Origin: Acanthaster planci
Taxonomy: Eukaryota > Echinodermata > Asteroidea > Valvatida > Acanthasteridae
Assembly (NCBI RefSeq): GCF_001949145.1
Contig: NW_019091364.1
Location: forward strand, 3,865,964-3,929,963
Reading direction: 5' to 3'
Length of the DNA stretch: 64,000 nt
Part shown: one piece after another, positions 48,001-59,025 of the stretch
Layout of the letters: the number at the start of each line of letters is the position of its first letter
How positions within the stretch are numbered: the stretch's first letter is position 1
Notes under the pieces: generated by a model
What the model saw: only the letters and a program-made list of their open reading frames with translations
What the model was told of the DNA's origin: nothing
The model's database searches: none
Made by a program: the position numbers and the translations under genes

Positions 48001-48221
48001 GAGTGCCTCTTTAAGGTTGCTGAGCCCTTGCCGTTTGTTCACTTTACCGAGCACAAACAGATCAGCGGAAAGTTTCAAAACACGAGGGTTTCAACGGAAG
48101 CAGCAAAATATTTGTGCTATTTGCGCGCCCTGGATTCCCCTATCACTCGTCAACGGTCGGTTTGGGTGTAGGAATTGCAGGGCTTGTGTTGTGGTGGTAG
48201 TGTTGGTCGATCTCGTACACG
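45052..48221. other. Intergenic region between genes B and C
   Basis: This holds the 3' region of gene B and the upstream region of gene C. No further coding exon was recognised. A GTATATAGG stretch at about 47562 is the only TATA-like motif noted upstream of gene C. Confidence 0.45.
47563..47569 (+). promoter_or_regulatory. TATA-like motif upstream of gene C
   Basis: TATATAG, about 650 bases ahead of the gene C start codon. It would serve as a core promoter only if the 5' leader is about 600 bases or contains an intron. There is no supporting initiator evidence. Confidence 0.2.
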
Positions 48222-48536
48222 ATGGACGTGGACGCATCGCTGACAATTCTCGGCGGCTTTGGCCTGGTGCAGGGTCTGAACTTCCTGGTGTATTTGTTCT
48301 GTTCCGGCAGCTCGGGATGGCTTCTGACGGGGGTGTCGTTCACCATCGGGGAGCCAGAGGGCTACCGATGCAGCCTGCCGCCGAACGGTACCTGGGACGG
48401 GGCATCGTTCGTCGCGGAGGAGTGCAAACTGATTGAACTTGGAGAAAGCGGTGACAGCAGTAGCAACGTGACGACGGCTTGTCTGTACGGATGGGACTAC
48501 GACTCAGTACATGGGGAAACTAGCAGCGTAACTGAT
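48222..48536 (+). CDS. Gene C exon 1 (residues 1-105)
   Basis: It covers the N-terminus, TM1 and the extracellular loop, with Cys in YRCSLPP, EECKLI and TACLYGW. It starts ATGGACGTGGACGC and has donor GAT|GTAAGT. Confidence 0.93.
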
Positions 48537-51500
48537 GTAAGTTTACATTACATGTAACATGATTATGCTTTTTCATTGCTCGAAAGGATCCAGTCTTCCC
48601 CTGCCTTTATGGCTCCTACAGATGTCAGCGATGCAGTGGCGGAATTGTTGTAAACCGAAACCTCGGAAAAAATCCGTCTTGCATATCCGCAAAGATGTGG
48701 TCCGTTAAACAAATCGCATCGAAAAAAAATCTCACTACAGGCCTATTTCTCGTGAAATGCAAATTTCACTCTCCGAAAGCAAATCAGCTTCCATTTTCCC
48801 TTTACGCGGACCGTGAATGATTCCAAGGAACTCATCGTCAAAATCTTGACACACAGTTTCCATTTTACGAAACTTTGTTAGAACTTTCATACACAAACGT
48901 TTCATTAAAAGCATGGCAGACATGACTCTGTGCGCCGGGGTGGCGGTGTTGGAAAAAATCACACATCATGTCTAATTTTGGTTTGAGTATACATAGAATA
49001 CCAGGGTTGAAGACCGTCTGATGGGAGAGGTTACCCCAAAAGCAACAAAGTTTTGTTTATTTGTATGTTCTTTTCCGGCAAAATCTCTGGTTTACAGAAG
49101 TACACAGGAAATGGCACTTTCATCACAACTAACGCTGTGCGTAACCCCCCCCCCAAAAAAAAAAAGAAAAAAAAAGTATACAATATTTGTGGTGAAATTT
49201 AATATTTCTCTGTCTTAGCTGAATCTGGTCTGTGATCGGTACATCCTGATGGGTACCCTGACCTCCATTCATTTTGGTGGGGCCCTTGCCGGCTCGTACG
49301 TCCTCGGGCAGATATCGGATCTCTTCGGGAGGCGGCTGGTCGTTCTAGGGTCAGTGATTGCGGCCGTGATCACTGGCACCGGTTTGAGTTTCACTTGGGA
49401 CTTTGGCATGATGTGTGCTCTGCGATTCTTCAATGGCGCTTGCATACCAGTAAGTGGAAACTGCATACGCTCTACTAGAAGCTACAATTTTATCATGGAA
49501 AACAGTTAAGTGCAAAAGCCGTGTAAGATGTTTTTCAAAGTGAAGCCAAATAAAATAAAAAATCAATTTTGCCTCTTGCTCACTCCAATTCTTTATTCGC
49601 ATAAAATGCACAATAAAAATAAGTACAAATCGTATTCATAAACAACTTACAAAAGAACAGAAATACACAGATATAAAAGATTCAACACACAGGTTCAAAG
49701 CGAAAATCATTTGCAATAGCACCATTTTTTTACTGACTTTCTCACTCGTAGAGGGGTTTTTCCCCAAAGGAAAACTCGTTGTTTTTATGTAGTTGTTTTT
49801 TAAATACATGTAGAACATTTTTTGCCATTTTCAGTTATGTATAGGCCCACAAAATATTCAACCTCAAACCTTAAAAATACCATACAGGTCACAATAAACA
49901 AATTATCAAATTTGGCGCCCCCCCCCCTTAAAAGAGAAGAAATGAAAGAAACGAAATGTAACATAAACTGTTATAATTTGGTCCTTCATAAACCCGTGGA
50001 TACCCTTTTCTTTGGCAGGGTATGTTAACGGTAGCCTACGTTCGTGAAATTGAAATGTTCACACCCAATCGCCGTGTGAGGGCGCAACTCATGAGTGAAA
50101 TGGCTTGGGTCATTGGCATATCTTTGCTTGCTCCAATGGCGTATCTGATGCCAGACTGGCGGCACTTCCAGCTGACCATATCGCTGCTCTGCCTTCCACT
50201 GATTCCAATGGTTTGGTAAGTGTGGGCTCAGTTTCGAGGGCCGTAATATAAATATGCGGCGCATACCGTCCATTTGAAAGCACTCACAATGTTAAAGTTT
50301 TCCTGGAGAACGAAGTACGAGGAGGTTCAGTTTACATTGAGCAGGCTGGGTATTTAAGCTTTACATTCATTTACTCTACCACTGTCCACTTCATCATTTG
50401 TCCATAAAAACACTGTACTGATCTTCAGCAAATCCGTACTAACACCCTTTCTTATACCTGGTCACTGGATAACGTTAACATATTTACTATTTAGATTCTG
50501 GAGATCGATAATACCTAATTATTTTAATTTCCAAATGAGCGCGGTTAAAACCTTTGCTAAATCTCAGCGTGGGAGAAATCAAACTATAATTTAGAGGCCA
50601 CATTAGGATCCCATTCTGGCTAAACAGGAGTTAGTACCAACTCCTCCCAGCTTGTAGCCGTATGTGGAAGAGAGCACCTTCCCCTTGGAAATACTTTTTC
50701 TTAATTTGAGAAGAAACACTTTTAAGAATGGGGAAAAAATTTTCGAACGTGTCCTCAAACCCCTTCTCTTGGAAACAGCAATGCGACATAGCGGAAATGA
50801 AACTCTGACATATCTTTAATCAACGGTGATGGAAATATTTTCAAAGTAGGGGTGGGGGCAGTTGTGAGACCATCAGGTTTCAGCCATTAAGCCGATCGAT
50901 TAAGCCCCAACCCATAACACCTGCAAAAAGTGTGTGTGTGGGGGGGGAGTGCTTTCCCAGTCGAGGGAGGATACGGGCCCCCTGACCCCCGCTTCCGCCA
51001 CCAGTATCTATAATCCTTTGTCATCTTAAAACGAGAGATAAACGACAATATTATCGCACATTGCCTAAATGTATCTTCACAGCTGCTGCTGTTTTCAGAC
51101 TGGCTAGGCGTCAAAAATATGTTAATGGTATTTTGGGTATTTTGAAGGTTCTCGTTCGAGTCTATAAGGTGGCTGGTACAAAAGGGCAGAGTTGATGAGG
51201 CAGAAAAGATCCTCCAGAGAATCGCTAAGTCCAAGAACATCTACCATGTTGGCTACTTCTTACTGGCCCAGCGCGATCCGGACGTGCAGAACCGAAATGC
51301 ACCGCTCAACGGGAACGCCATCGAACTGGAAACTAAACCCTCCCGAGAAGCGGACGGCTGGGACCCAGAGAAACCCCCGCTGGAAGATCTGGACAGTCCA
51401 ACTTACTTTGCTGAATCCCGCAGGCAATCACCCTCGACGAAGAAGGCTACCCTCTTGGATTTGTTCAAGACGCCTGCCTTGGTCTTTCGCACACTGTTCG

Positions 51501-54500
51501 TATTCTTCTGCTGGTAAGGATTAGGCGTAAATCGAGGTGGAGGATGTAGATGGGAAAACGACTTGCATTAGTACTGATAAAATTAATTTAAGACAATAGA
51601 TGTTATTTTTTTAACGATTGGTGGCAGCTTGATCAGTGTTGATAATGATTGGATAGCGAATGAACGTTGGGGAAATACGTATCATATACGTTAGAGATTG
51701 TTTAGGGGGTTCTTATTTGCTAATGTCGATGTCTTTCCTTGTCGTTGCCGTGGTTATCATCATTGATTTTTCTTGTTTGCAGGTTTGCAAGCAGTGTGGT
51801 GTACTATGGCTTTTTCATAAACGCGGGTAACCTGGTTGGGAACAAGTATTTGAACTTCTTTCTGATATCGTTGACGGAGGCTCCATGTTACGTCATCAAC
51901 TACTTCGTCATGACAAAGTGTGTAGTTTTTGCTTTTCTTTTATTTTGTTTTCAGTGGCATTCACAATTAGGAGGAAGTGTCTTAGGTCTTTTAACAGCTG
52001 AGACCGACGATGACAGACTTTGGCTGTGTTGCTAGTTCGAATTCTAGTCCACCCCCCGCATGGCGTAGCCACTGGGGGGTGGGGGGCACGTTCCCCCGTC
52101 CCACAAATAACCGGTGCCCCCCAGGTACCCCCCACTGAAAAACGGATGAATGGATATTGAACAAGGCTGACAAATCTTGCCCAAAAACCGCACCACTGAA
52201 AGCTAGTGCCCCCCATAAGATGCTGGTACCCCTTTTGTACCCCCCAGTAAAATCCTAGCTACGCCTCAGCCCCCCACAAGAAATTCCAGCTCAAAGTGCT
52301 ACTTTCTTCGTTTGTTTGAACATCAAACGTGTTACTTATTCCAGACCCACAAAGCTAAAACTTAACGCTACGATTAGCCAGTAATTGGCAGTCTATTCGT
52401 CACTTATATTCTCATTTGAACTGAATTGTTCGGATAAAATAGAACAAAAACGCATTAACAGCAGTGCTAGATGGGGGGGTATAGTGAAGAGGCCAACAAC
52501 TGTAGACCTTTGTCCAGTGATGTCACGATCGTGCGGGACCTCTGATGTGTTGTGATGGTAATGATGCGTAGTGTTGTGATGGTAATCTACTTATTCAAAA
52601 TAAACTATTCAAGCATGAAGTGTTCGCACGTGCACTTGCACGTGGTTGAAGCTGCCCGTAGGAATATATACGATCACCGTGGCCAAGGCGATCCACACGT
52701 GGTGATATTGTTGTTGTTGTTGTTGTTGCATTTTTTGTCGCTCATGTACACGTTGCAACTATATCTTTCAGGCTTGGTCGCCGACGCCCACTTATCTTTT
52801 ACTATTTTGCGAGTGGCGTGGCATGCGTGGTGACGGGTGTAATTCCTCCCAAGTCAGGTAATCAGAATTACAGACATTTAGTAAATAACACACAAGAAGT
52901 TGTAAATTCGTAGGGTTTGTCCCGCTTCAGTTACAAACCAGAATACGGATTCATGGGGGGGGGAGCTCAAAAGGTGAGAAGAAAAAGTACTACATGAACC
53001 GTGTCTAGTGAAGATTTAAAATGTATGATGACACAACATTTGAAAAAAAAAATAATAAAGAAAAAAAAACCAGAAAGAACAATCAAATAAACAGAAAAAA
53101 ACACTTCGAAATGTAGCAAAAAATGTTTCAAGAGCAATGGCGATTCCAGAGGCCTAACCTTCGTTGGGTGAGCTACATCTTCATGTGTTTTGAACTCTGG
53201 GCTGATGTGTCGGATGCTATGCAGTTTGTCAAACCGTCTGTTACACAACCTTTAGTAACCTTTCAGGCAAAGTAAGTAAACACAGGGAAGCCATGCCACA
53301 TAAAAAGACCCAATTCGATTCTGGCTCTAGGGCGATTTTTGAATTGTAGTCCGTCGCAAGTGACGTTTGACCTATATTTTTTCATAATAATTACTTTATC
53401 CTTTTTTAGATGATCACCTAACGTGATTATACGCTGTTAAATCTACAGTGGGCCTAATACTACTTTACAAAACCTTCAAACCCCCTTCTCCCCCCAACAG
53501 TTAGCGATCAAACCTGAGTAAATCATTTTCCATGCAGCTGACGGCTCTGACCTTACCGTGGTGATTCTGGTGATTGCGATGATAGGCAAATTTTTTGCCA
53601 CGACCGCCTTCGATATCCTGTATCTTGTCACGGCAGAGCTGTACCCCACAACTCTGAGGTAAAACTTTTAATAGACATGAGCAAGCAATCGTATAGGGGT
53701 CACAGTACTGGCAGCCAGTGCAGATATTTATTTTGTTTGTGTGGTTTTTGGGTTATAATAAAGGACGAAATAATTTTGACCTGCAGCTAAATCATAAATA
53801 TGACTTACATTGCACACGTGAACTTAAGGAGTTTTAACTGGCAAGTACGTCCCTGTATCTCTACATACAAATTATATGCCGTACGTTCAACAATTTCGGC
53901 GAACAAAATGCGCGCGCGTACCACGTGTCCATATCTTTTTCGCTAATGACGTCATCACTTTATACATAATACGTAGAAGCCCCATCACGGACGACGAGGT
54001 ATGGAAGCGAATTGGTACGGAACCTGTGCGTATGATGTTCCGGTTTTGCACACCATATTAGTACCAAAATTAATTCCCAGAAACAAAACGTTTTACTTGC
54101 ACGACGCTTGATGTAGCGTTTGTTCGGATGGTTTCTGTTAAATTTAGGGTGACTGACTTTTGTTTTTGAAGAAATCAGCGCCACCAGTCAGCACTGGTGG
54201 CGCTGATTTCTTCAAAACAAAAGTCAGTGTTCCGGACTATGCTACGGGCGTGTCGTGCCGACACGAAATTTTTTGCAACATTATCCATTTTTGTGTACGT
54301 GTTTTTCCATGCAGATGCGCATGAGAACTTGGATGCCAAAACTGCCTATATCAAGTTGTAGCTGTACGTCCGTACGAGCCATAAATCTTAACTCGTACGT
54401 ACGCACGTGATAAAGTCGTACTAATAAGGTGTACGTATGAGATGGAACTCGTCAAAGGCATACGCACGTATTATGATTCATGAGTCGTACGGAAGAGACT

Positions 54501-57500
54501 TGTCGTAAGAATGAAATGGAACCCGCAGTTAGCTCAAAGAGGGGAGAGGTTTTTACCATGCCTTTGTGTGTAAGAGCTTTGTGTGTTTTGCAGTAACACC
54601 ACTGAGCAGTCCCCTTTGCTGGTGTGTGTGGTTAAGACAAAGCTTGAGGGTCCATTCAACGTTTCAAACTGTAGGCCTACTTTGCTCGCCTGCGTGATGC
54701 TTACCATGTTCCAAAGAGAGTGGGGCAGCACAGTAAAAATGGTTAGAAACAAATCTCTCTGTAATAGAGACCAACTCTCGGGGGGGGGGGGGCAGATTAC
54801 TCCCAAAGAACTCCTTAAAAAAACAAAACTCCTGAAGACTCCTCACGTGAAAAAGATACATTGTTACGATATTTGGGCGAACGTAAAGGGGGCGGGCGAA
54901 TTCTGACCCGTTCTTTTAGGGTTGAACAAATCTTTAAATATACAGGAAACTACTTGAATCTTACAATACTGGCATTTTGAACTCATTGCCAGATCAAGAT
55001 CAGCGAACAGTTTTCCGTCAGGATTTTCTTGATTCTTTAGACAATCCCTTTCGATATCATTGCCAAACATTACAATGTTTTCACTTGAAAAATCTGACAT
55101 AGAGACCCAATGCTGCTATGGGCCCTCAAACTCTCTCGTATTATTTTGAGGATAATTATTTTTCCTCCATTCTCAAAGCCGACAGTCGGGTTTATTCTAA
55201 TCACTCCGGCAAAAGCCATTCATTTCTTTCTCCTCAACACTAATGCAGGAGCGCTGCTGTAGGTGCTGCATCGATGGTGAGCCGCATGGGAGGAATGGTG
55301 GCACCGTTTATTATCTATCTAGTAAGTCAGAAAGTAACAAGTGTAACTAGCTCTCTCGTCCACCAGATATAAGCCAGCGATAATCAGAGGGTAGGCGAAA
55401 TTATGAGACCATGTAGCAGTTGTCCCATCAATTAAACACCAAGTATTACAAACAGATTGCCCCAAATATCCCAGAGTGGAAGTTGTTGCAGTATTTAAAA
55501 GTAGTAGAAGAACTAGTTTATGTCGTTGTCGTCGCCATCGTCGGTCTAGTTTGTTTTACAAGGATCCCGATCGGGATCAGTGATCCCATCGCCGGTTCGC
55601 TTTATCCATTAGATGGGCATTGGTGCCAGTGAGCCAACGATGGGTCACTGATCCGGATCCGCGTGAAACAAACAGACCCATCATCAATGCCAGATCGGCT
55701 GACCTAGAGGTCACATTTGTCATTAGGAGTCGCTATCTTAAATGATCCTGCGTAGGTTTGCTTTCTTGGACTCAGTTTATGCTCAGTATAATGGGCGACA
55801 CTGCAGTCAGACCACCTTCCCGCACTGGAGATTAATCTTTCGGTGTATCCAAAACATACTTACTATTAAAACCCTAAAAATCATTAACCATTTCTTCCTC
55901 TGTGGTTCTAAGATTAACGCTTTAAAGTCTAAGTAAACCACTGTGTAACTCGCCCTCGGAAGAGGACATGCAACGAGATACCTAGTCCAGAGGTCTCACA
56001 GAGGTAATCTTGCCAATGTTGCCGCCATTGAGCAGACTGGTGACTCGAGACTTGTGGGACACTTCGCAGTCAAACCTCAAGTCACACCGACCATTCTTCA
56101 TATACTAATAACCCTTTCACTCCCAAGACAAATTCCCCAATTATGCATTGGTATAAACACTCAGTACACAGTCATGACAAGCTCTTTACCACTGAATTTT
56201 TGTGCAAGTTTCTGTATATAGTGCCCTCGCTTGACTAATTTGTGGAACTTATTTTTCTAGCAAAGAGCGTATGTACTGATGATGTCACGTCTTACATGTG
56301 TGCCTTCCAATTGTGCTCAGTGGACCGTAAGCCCCCACTGGCTCCATAGGAAAGTGTACATTGTAGGCAAAGTGTGACATCTGCATATAGGACCACTACA
56401 ATGAGAGATGCATTTTCCTTGCAGTAGTTGACAATGTGTACTCCATTCACATAGACATATGCATATGATCATTTAGGATTGGTTTGATTACTGTTTCTCT
56501 GACACCGAACTAACACCCCCCCTCAGCAGTGTTGGTGGGCGGTACGTACGGTCTTGGTCAATGCGTGGAAACAGGGGAGGGGTCCACATTAGATTGTTCA
56601 ATGATAAATCATTTGCTATAAAATCTCTCAAAGCAGGGTGCCACACACATTGCCTGTCTTGCAGATCATACGAGTCTGGCGTCGCTTTGCCTTTGTACTG
56701 CACACAACACAGTCTCGTTTCTCGACACTCCACCCGGCGTAGTGTTGATGATCTACAGGGGTGGAACCACATGACGGATGTGTGGGATGTTGTGCTGGGT
56801 TGCACTTCCAGGTGGATAGAAGTCCCTCTATCACCTTGACCCGGAAATCCAAACTGGACATGCGAGTATTTGTGGTGATACTGTTGTACACGATGGTAGC
56901 ATATAGGGNNNNNNNNNNNNNNNNNNNNNNNNNNNNNNNNNNNNNNNNNNNNNNNNNNNNNNNNNNNNNNNNNNNNNNNNNNNNNNNNNNNNNNNNNNNN
57001 NNNNNNNNNNNNNNNNNNNNNNNNNNNNNNNNNNNNNNNNNNNNNNNNNNNNNNNNNNNNNNNNNNNNNNNNNNNNNNNNNNNNNNNNNNNNNNNNNNNN
57101 NNNNNNNNNNNNNNNNNNNNNNNNNNNNNNNNNNNNNNNNNNNNNNNNNNNNNNNNNNNNNNNNNNNNNNNNNNNNNNNNNNNNNNNNNNNNNNNNNNNN
57201 NNNNNNNNNNNNNNNNNNNNNNNNNTGAGCTGGTCAGAAATTCTCACTTGAATTAGTGGTCTGCACCCTTCAGCAGACAGATGTCCAGGATGGTGAAGAA
57301 TACTCTCTTCCACCATTATTTTCAGCGATCTGTGGTGGTGGGTGTTAGTAACTGCACATTTGTCCGGCCAGGTCACTGCACCCATTAAACTGATTAGTTG
57401 CTGACTATTGAAGGTCGGGGCACGTGTCACGGTTTTCATGCAGTTGCACTGTTCTTGCAGCGAATCTGTTTACTGGTGACACTGCAGTCGTCATAGTTTG

Positions 57501-59025
57501 CCAGAAGAGTTACACGCTTACCCTGCCATATGGCACATAGCTGGCCTGTTTTCTCGTAAAAATTTTGGCTGATGATAGCTTGGAGACTAAAGCCGGGCTT
57601 GCCCTGTGCAAGTTGGGGAAGAGGTAGTGTTTTTTACCAGAAGCATTATAGGGTTGACTTTGCGGTGATCTGGCTTGTGCCCCTGTGAACACGTTCCAGG
57701 TGCAAGTGTAGCCGGTTTCTGACTCATTTAGAAAGAAGCATTTCAGTCCCCATTTTGCACCTTTTCGTGGCATGTATTGCTTGAAGCCGAGTCGTCCCTT
57801 GAATTTCACCAACGTCTCGTCTGACGAGAGGTTTCTTCCAGACCGATAGATCCGAAGGAAGGATGGTAATAAAGTGTTTTATAGGAGAGGGCAAACTTTG
57901 AACAGTTTGTCCTGGGTCGAGTTGTCTGATTGATGAGCTCTGTTATTGGCAAGGTGAGAAAAAACTGAAGGATTGCTGTGAATTGATTACAAGCCATGGT
58001 TGAAGAAGAGAAGGGACTTCGCAGAACTTCAGATCTGGACCAGTGCATGGCATATCTAGGCCTTTGGTTGATGCCCTTGCAAAGAATTAGGGCGATGAAG
58101 GCCATTATGTTAAGCTCGTTCGCGGGAGTCCATGCAAGCTGACCGTGGTTGCCTTCATCTGCAGCTAAAGTTTCGTTGGCATATCGATTGATTTCTTTGA
58201 CAGTTCCCAAACTGCTGGACAGAAATATTATTGGAAGACTTCTACGGGGGACAACGTACTAGTCTTCAGTGCAGCCGGTCTGTTCAGTGAACGGTGGCAG
58301 GCATTTGAGCGAGTTCGAGTTAACCTCACGCCAGCCAGCTCGAAAGTTAGGCTTTTCTGACGATTTCAATTTCTTTTCCATCAATATCTTCCCAAATAAA
58401 ATGGGGGTATCCTCGTCTGATGACACTTTTGACCCGATGTCAGCGAAGATTTCGTCCAAAATGTCGGCCGTTTTATCGACTTCCATCCTGTTCGTGTTGC
58501 TTGGCGCGGGTTGTTTCACGCGCGCATGCACCGACACCCAATTAGATACGGCACCGCCAGAAGAGAGGGCGCTGTTGAACCCGTAGTGAAAAGCATCAGG
58601 GACTTGAGCCACAGTGGCTCAGCGGTAACAAAAGCACATTATAGACTGAGCACATTTGGTACAAGTGGTAGCCAGCTGGAATGCACGATTGAGCGCAAAT
58701 TTGGCACAATGGTAGTGAAAGGGATAAAGTGTTTCGAGAGTGACTCTAGGTCGTGTTTCTCCCTTTTGAAGAATTTCCAACATTTTTCCCTGCACGACTA
58801 TATGAACAATATTAAGTTATTTTTGTTGAAAATTTTCTGCAACAGAATGTTATCCACAGTTCCTTACCAATGATCGTGTTTGGAGTGGTGTCGATTCTGG
58901 CTGGAGTTTTTGTCCTTCCGTTTCCCGAGACCAGCAACCGATCACTACCGGAGATTCTGGAAGACGGAGCCAAACTCACTACTAAGGAGCCGGCAAAAGA
59001 TGAGGCTTCACCCGTCCAAGTGTAG
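48222..59025 (+). CDS. Gene C: SLC22-family transporter (nine coding exons, 567 aa)
   Basis: Join of 48222-48536, 49219-49449, 50019-50215, 51148-51513, 51783-51917, 52772-52857, 53538-53658, 55249-55321 and 58846-59025, ending TAG. It is a 12-TM major-facilitator solute carrier. Motifs seen are MDVDASLTILGGFGLVQ, NGT and NVT sequons in the extracellular loop, GQISDLFGRR, ESIRWLVQKGR (Ile in place of the Pro of ESPRWL), LGRRRPLIF, AELYPTTLR and FPETSNRSLPEILEDG. The coding sequence has no interruption, although the last intron (55322-58845) hosts a piggyBac-type element and an N gap. TM11 carries Arg496 at the position of the OCT cation-binding Asp. It is clearly the sister of gene B over most of its length, including DPDVQN and LLDLFKTPAL in the cytosolic loop. 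The substrate is unknown. Confidence 0.93.
49219..49449 (+). CDS. Gene C exon 2 (residues 106-182)
   Basis: It starts LNLVCDRYILMGTLTSIHFGG and carries GQISDLFGRRLVVLG, ending NGACIP, with TM2-TM4. The acceptor is GTCTTAG and the donor CCA|GTAAGT. Confidence 0.93.
50019..50215 (+). CDS. Gene C exon 3 (residues 183-248)
   Basis: It starts GMLTVAYVREIEMFTPNRR and continues with TM5 and MPDWRHFQLTI in TM6. The acceptor is TTGGCAG and the donor TG|GTAAGT. Confidence 0.93.
51148..51513 (+). CDS. Gene C exon 4 (residues 248-370)
   Basis: It starts FSFESIRWLVQKGRVDEAEKI. A cytosolic loop with LLAQRDPDVQNRN and LLDLFKTPALVF leads into TM7. The acceptor TTTTGAAG is weak. The donor is TG|GTAAGG. Confidence 0.9.
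51783..51917 (+). CDS. Gene C exon 5 (residues 370-415)
   Basis: It encodes TM7-TM8 with VVYYGFFINAGNLVGNKYLN, ending YFVMTK. The NAT sequon of gene B is NAG here and so lost. The donor AAA|GTGTGT is weaker than the AAAG|GTAAGA of gene A. Confidence 0.9.
52059..52269. mobile_element. Degenerate GGCGTAGCC-family element in gene C intron 5
   Basis: The left end CATGGCGTAGCCACTGGGGGG faces a right end that reads CCCCCCAGT, then CCTAGCTACGCCTCAG. Inverted matching is partial. The interior consists largely of G/C-runs and TACCCCCC phrases. It lies between exons 5 and 6. Confidence 0.45.
52772..52857 (+). CDS. Gene C exon 6 (residues 415-444)
   Basis: It encodes LGRRRPLIFYYFASGVACVV (TM9), ending IPPKS. 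The acceptor is ATCTTTCAG and the donor CAG|GTAATC. It is 86 bases as in the sister genes. Confidence 0.92.
53538..53658 (+). CDS. Gene C exon 7 (residues 444-484)
   Basis: It encodes DGSDLTVVILVIAMIGKFF (TM10) and AELYPTTLR. The acceptor is CATGCAG and the donor AG|GTAAAA. Confidence 0.92.
54153..54227. repeat. Near-perfect 35-bp hairpin in gene C intron 7
   Basis: The left arm 54153-54188 and right arm 54193-54227 are inverse copies, apart from one T in the poly-T run, around the four-base loop CAGC. The key inner phrase is GAAATCAGCGCCACCAGT. Nothing else links it to a known element. It could be a foldback sequence, a small hairpin RNA source or an assembly artefact. Confidence 0.85.
55249..55321 (+). 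CDS. Gene C exon 8 (residues 484-508)
   Basis: It encodes SAAVGAASMVSRMGGMVAP (TM11). CGC at 55283-55285 encodes Arg496. The acceptor is AATGCAG and the donor CTA|GTAAGT. Confidence 0.92.
56609..58486 (-). pseudogene. piggyBac-type transposase, frameshifted and gap-interrupted
   Basis: The likely start is MEVDKTADILDEIFADIG, an acidic N-terminus. In order the minus strand then shows NELNIMAFIALILCKGIN and YAMHWSRSEVLRSP, SSDETLVKFKGRLGFKQYMP with the first catalytic Asp, AKWGLKCFFLNESETGY, a WQGKRVTLLANYD stretch, KWWKRVFFTILDICLL, and a Cys-rich C-terminus (RDCVVCSTKAKRRQTRMICK, then CFERFYSK) ending TGA at 56609-56611. These are the landmarks of the DDE_Tnp_1_7 domain and its zinc-binding tail. 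They fall in different frames: breaks lie near 58260, 57806, 57520 and 57330, and 317 Ns fall inside. The enzyme would cut and paste the element at TTAA sites, but this copy is not functional as assembled. Confidence 0.82.
56909..57225. other. Assembly gap (Ns)
   Basis: 317 unresolved bases inside the piggyBac-type element. Reading frames drawn across it have no meaning. Confidence 1.
58846..59025 (+). CDS. Gene C exon 9 (residues 509-567)
   Basis: It encodes NVIHSSLPMIVFGVVSILAG (TM12) and SNRSLPEILEDGAKL, ending SPVQV and TAG. The acceptor is TGCAACAG. It starts only 119 bases after the right flank of the piggyBac-type element. Confidence 0.93.
   Translation, partial: NVIHSSLPMIVFGVVSILAGVFVLPFPETSNRSLPEILEDGAKLTTKEPAKDEASPVQV

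Larger units (their letters stand above)
56112..58723 (-). mobile_element. piggyBac-type DNA transposon in gene C intron 8
   Basis: The outer ends are CCCTTTCACT at 56112 and its exact inverse AGTGAAAGGG ending at 58723. They are flanked by ATAA on both sides (56108-56111 and 58724-58727). ATAA resembles the TTAA duplication that piggyBac elements make. The next bases inside the ends (CCCAAGACAAATT against ACCATTGTGCCAAATT) are loosely alike. The decayed transposase lies inside on the minus strand, and an N gap of 317 interrupts it. The stated length depends on the gap size. Confidence 0.8.

Noticed and set aside
56761-57439. Long frames on both strands across the N gap
   Set aside because: They are open only because Ns cannot encode stops. 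The real signal is the minus-strand transposase.
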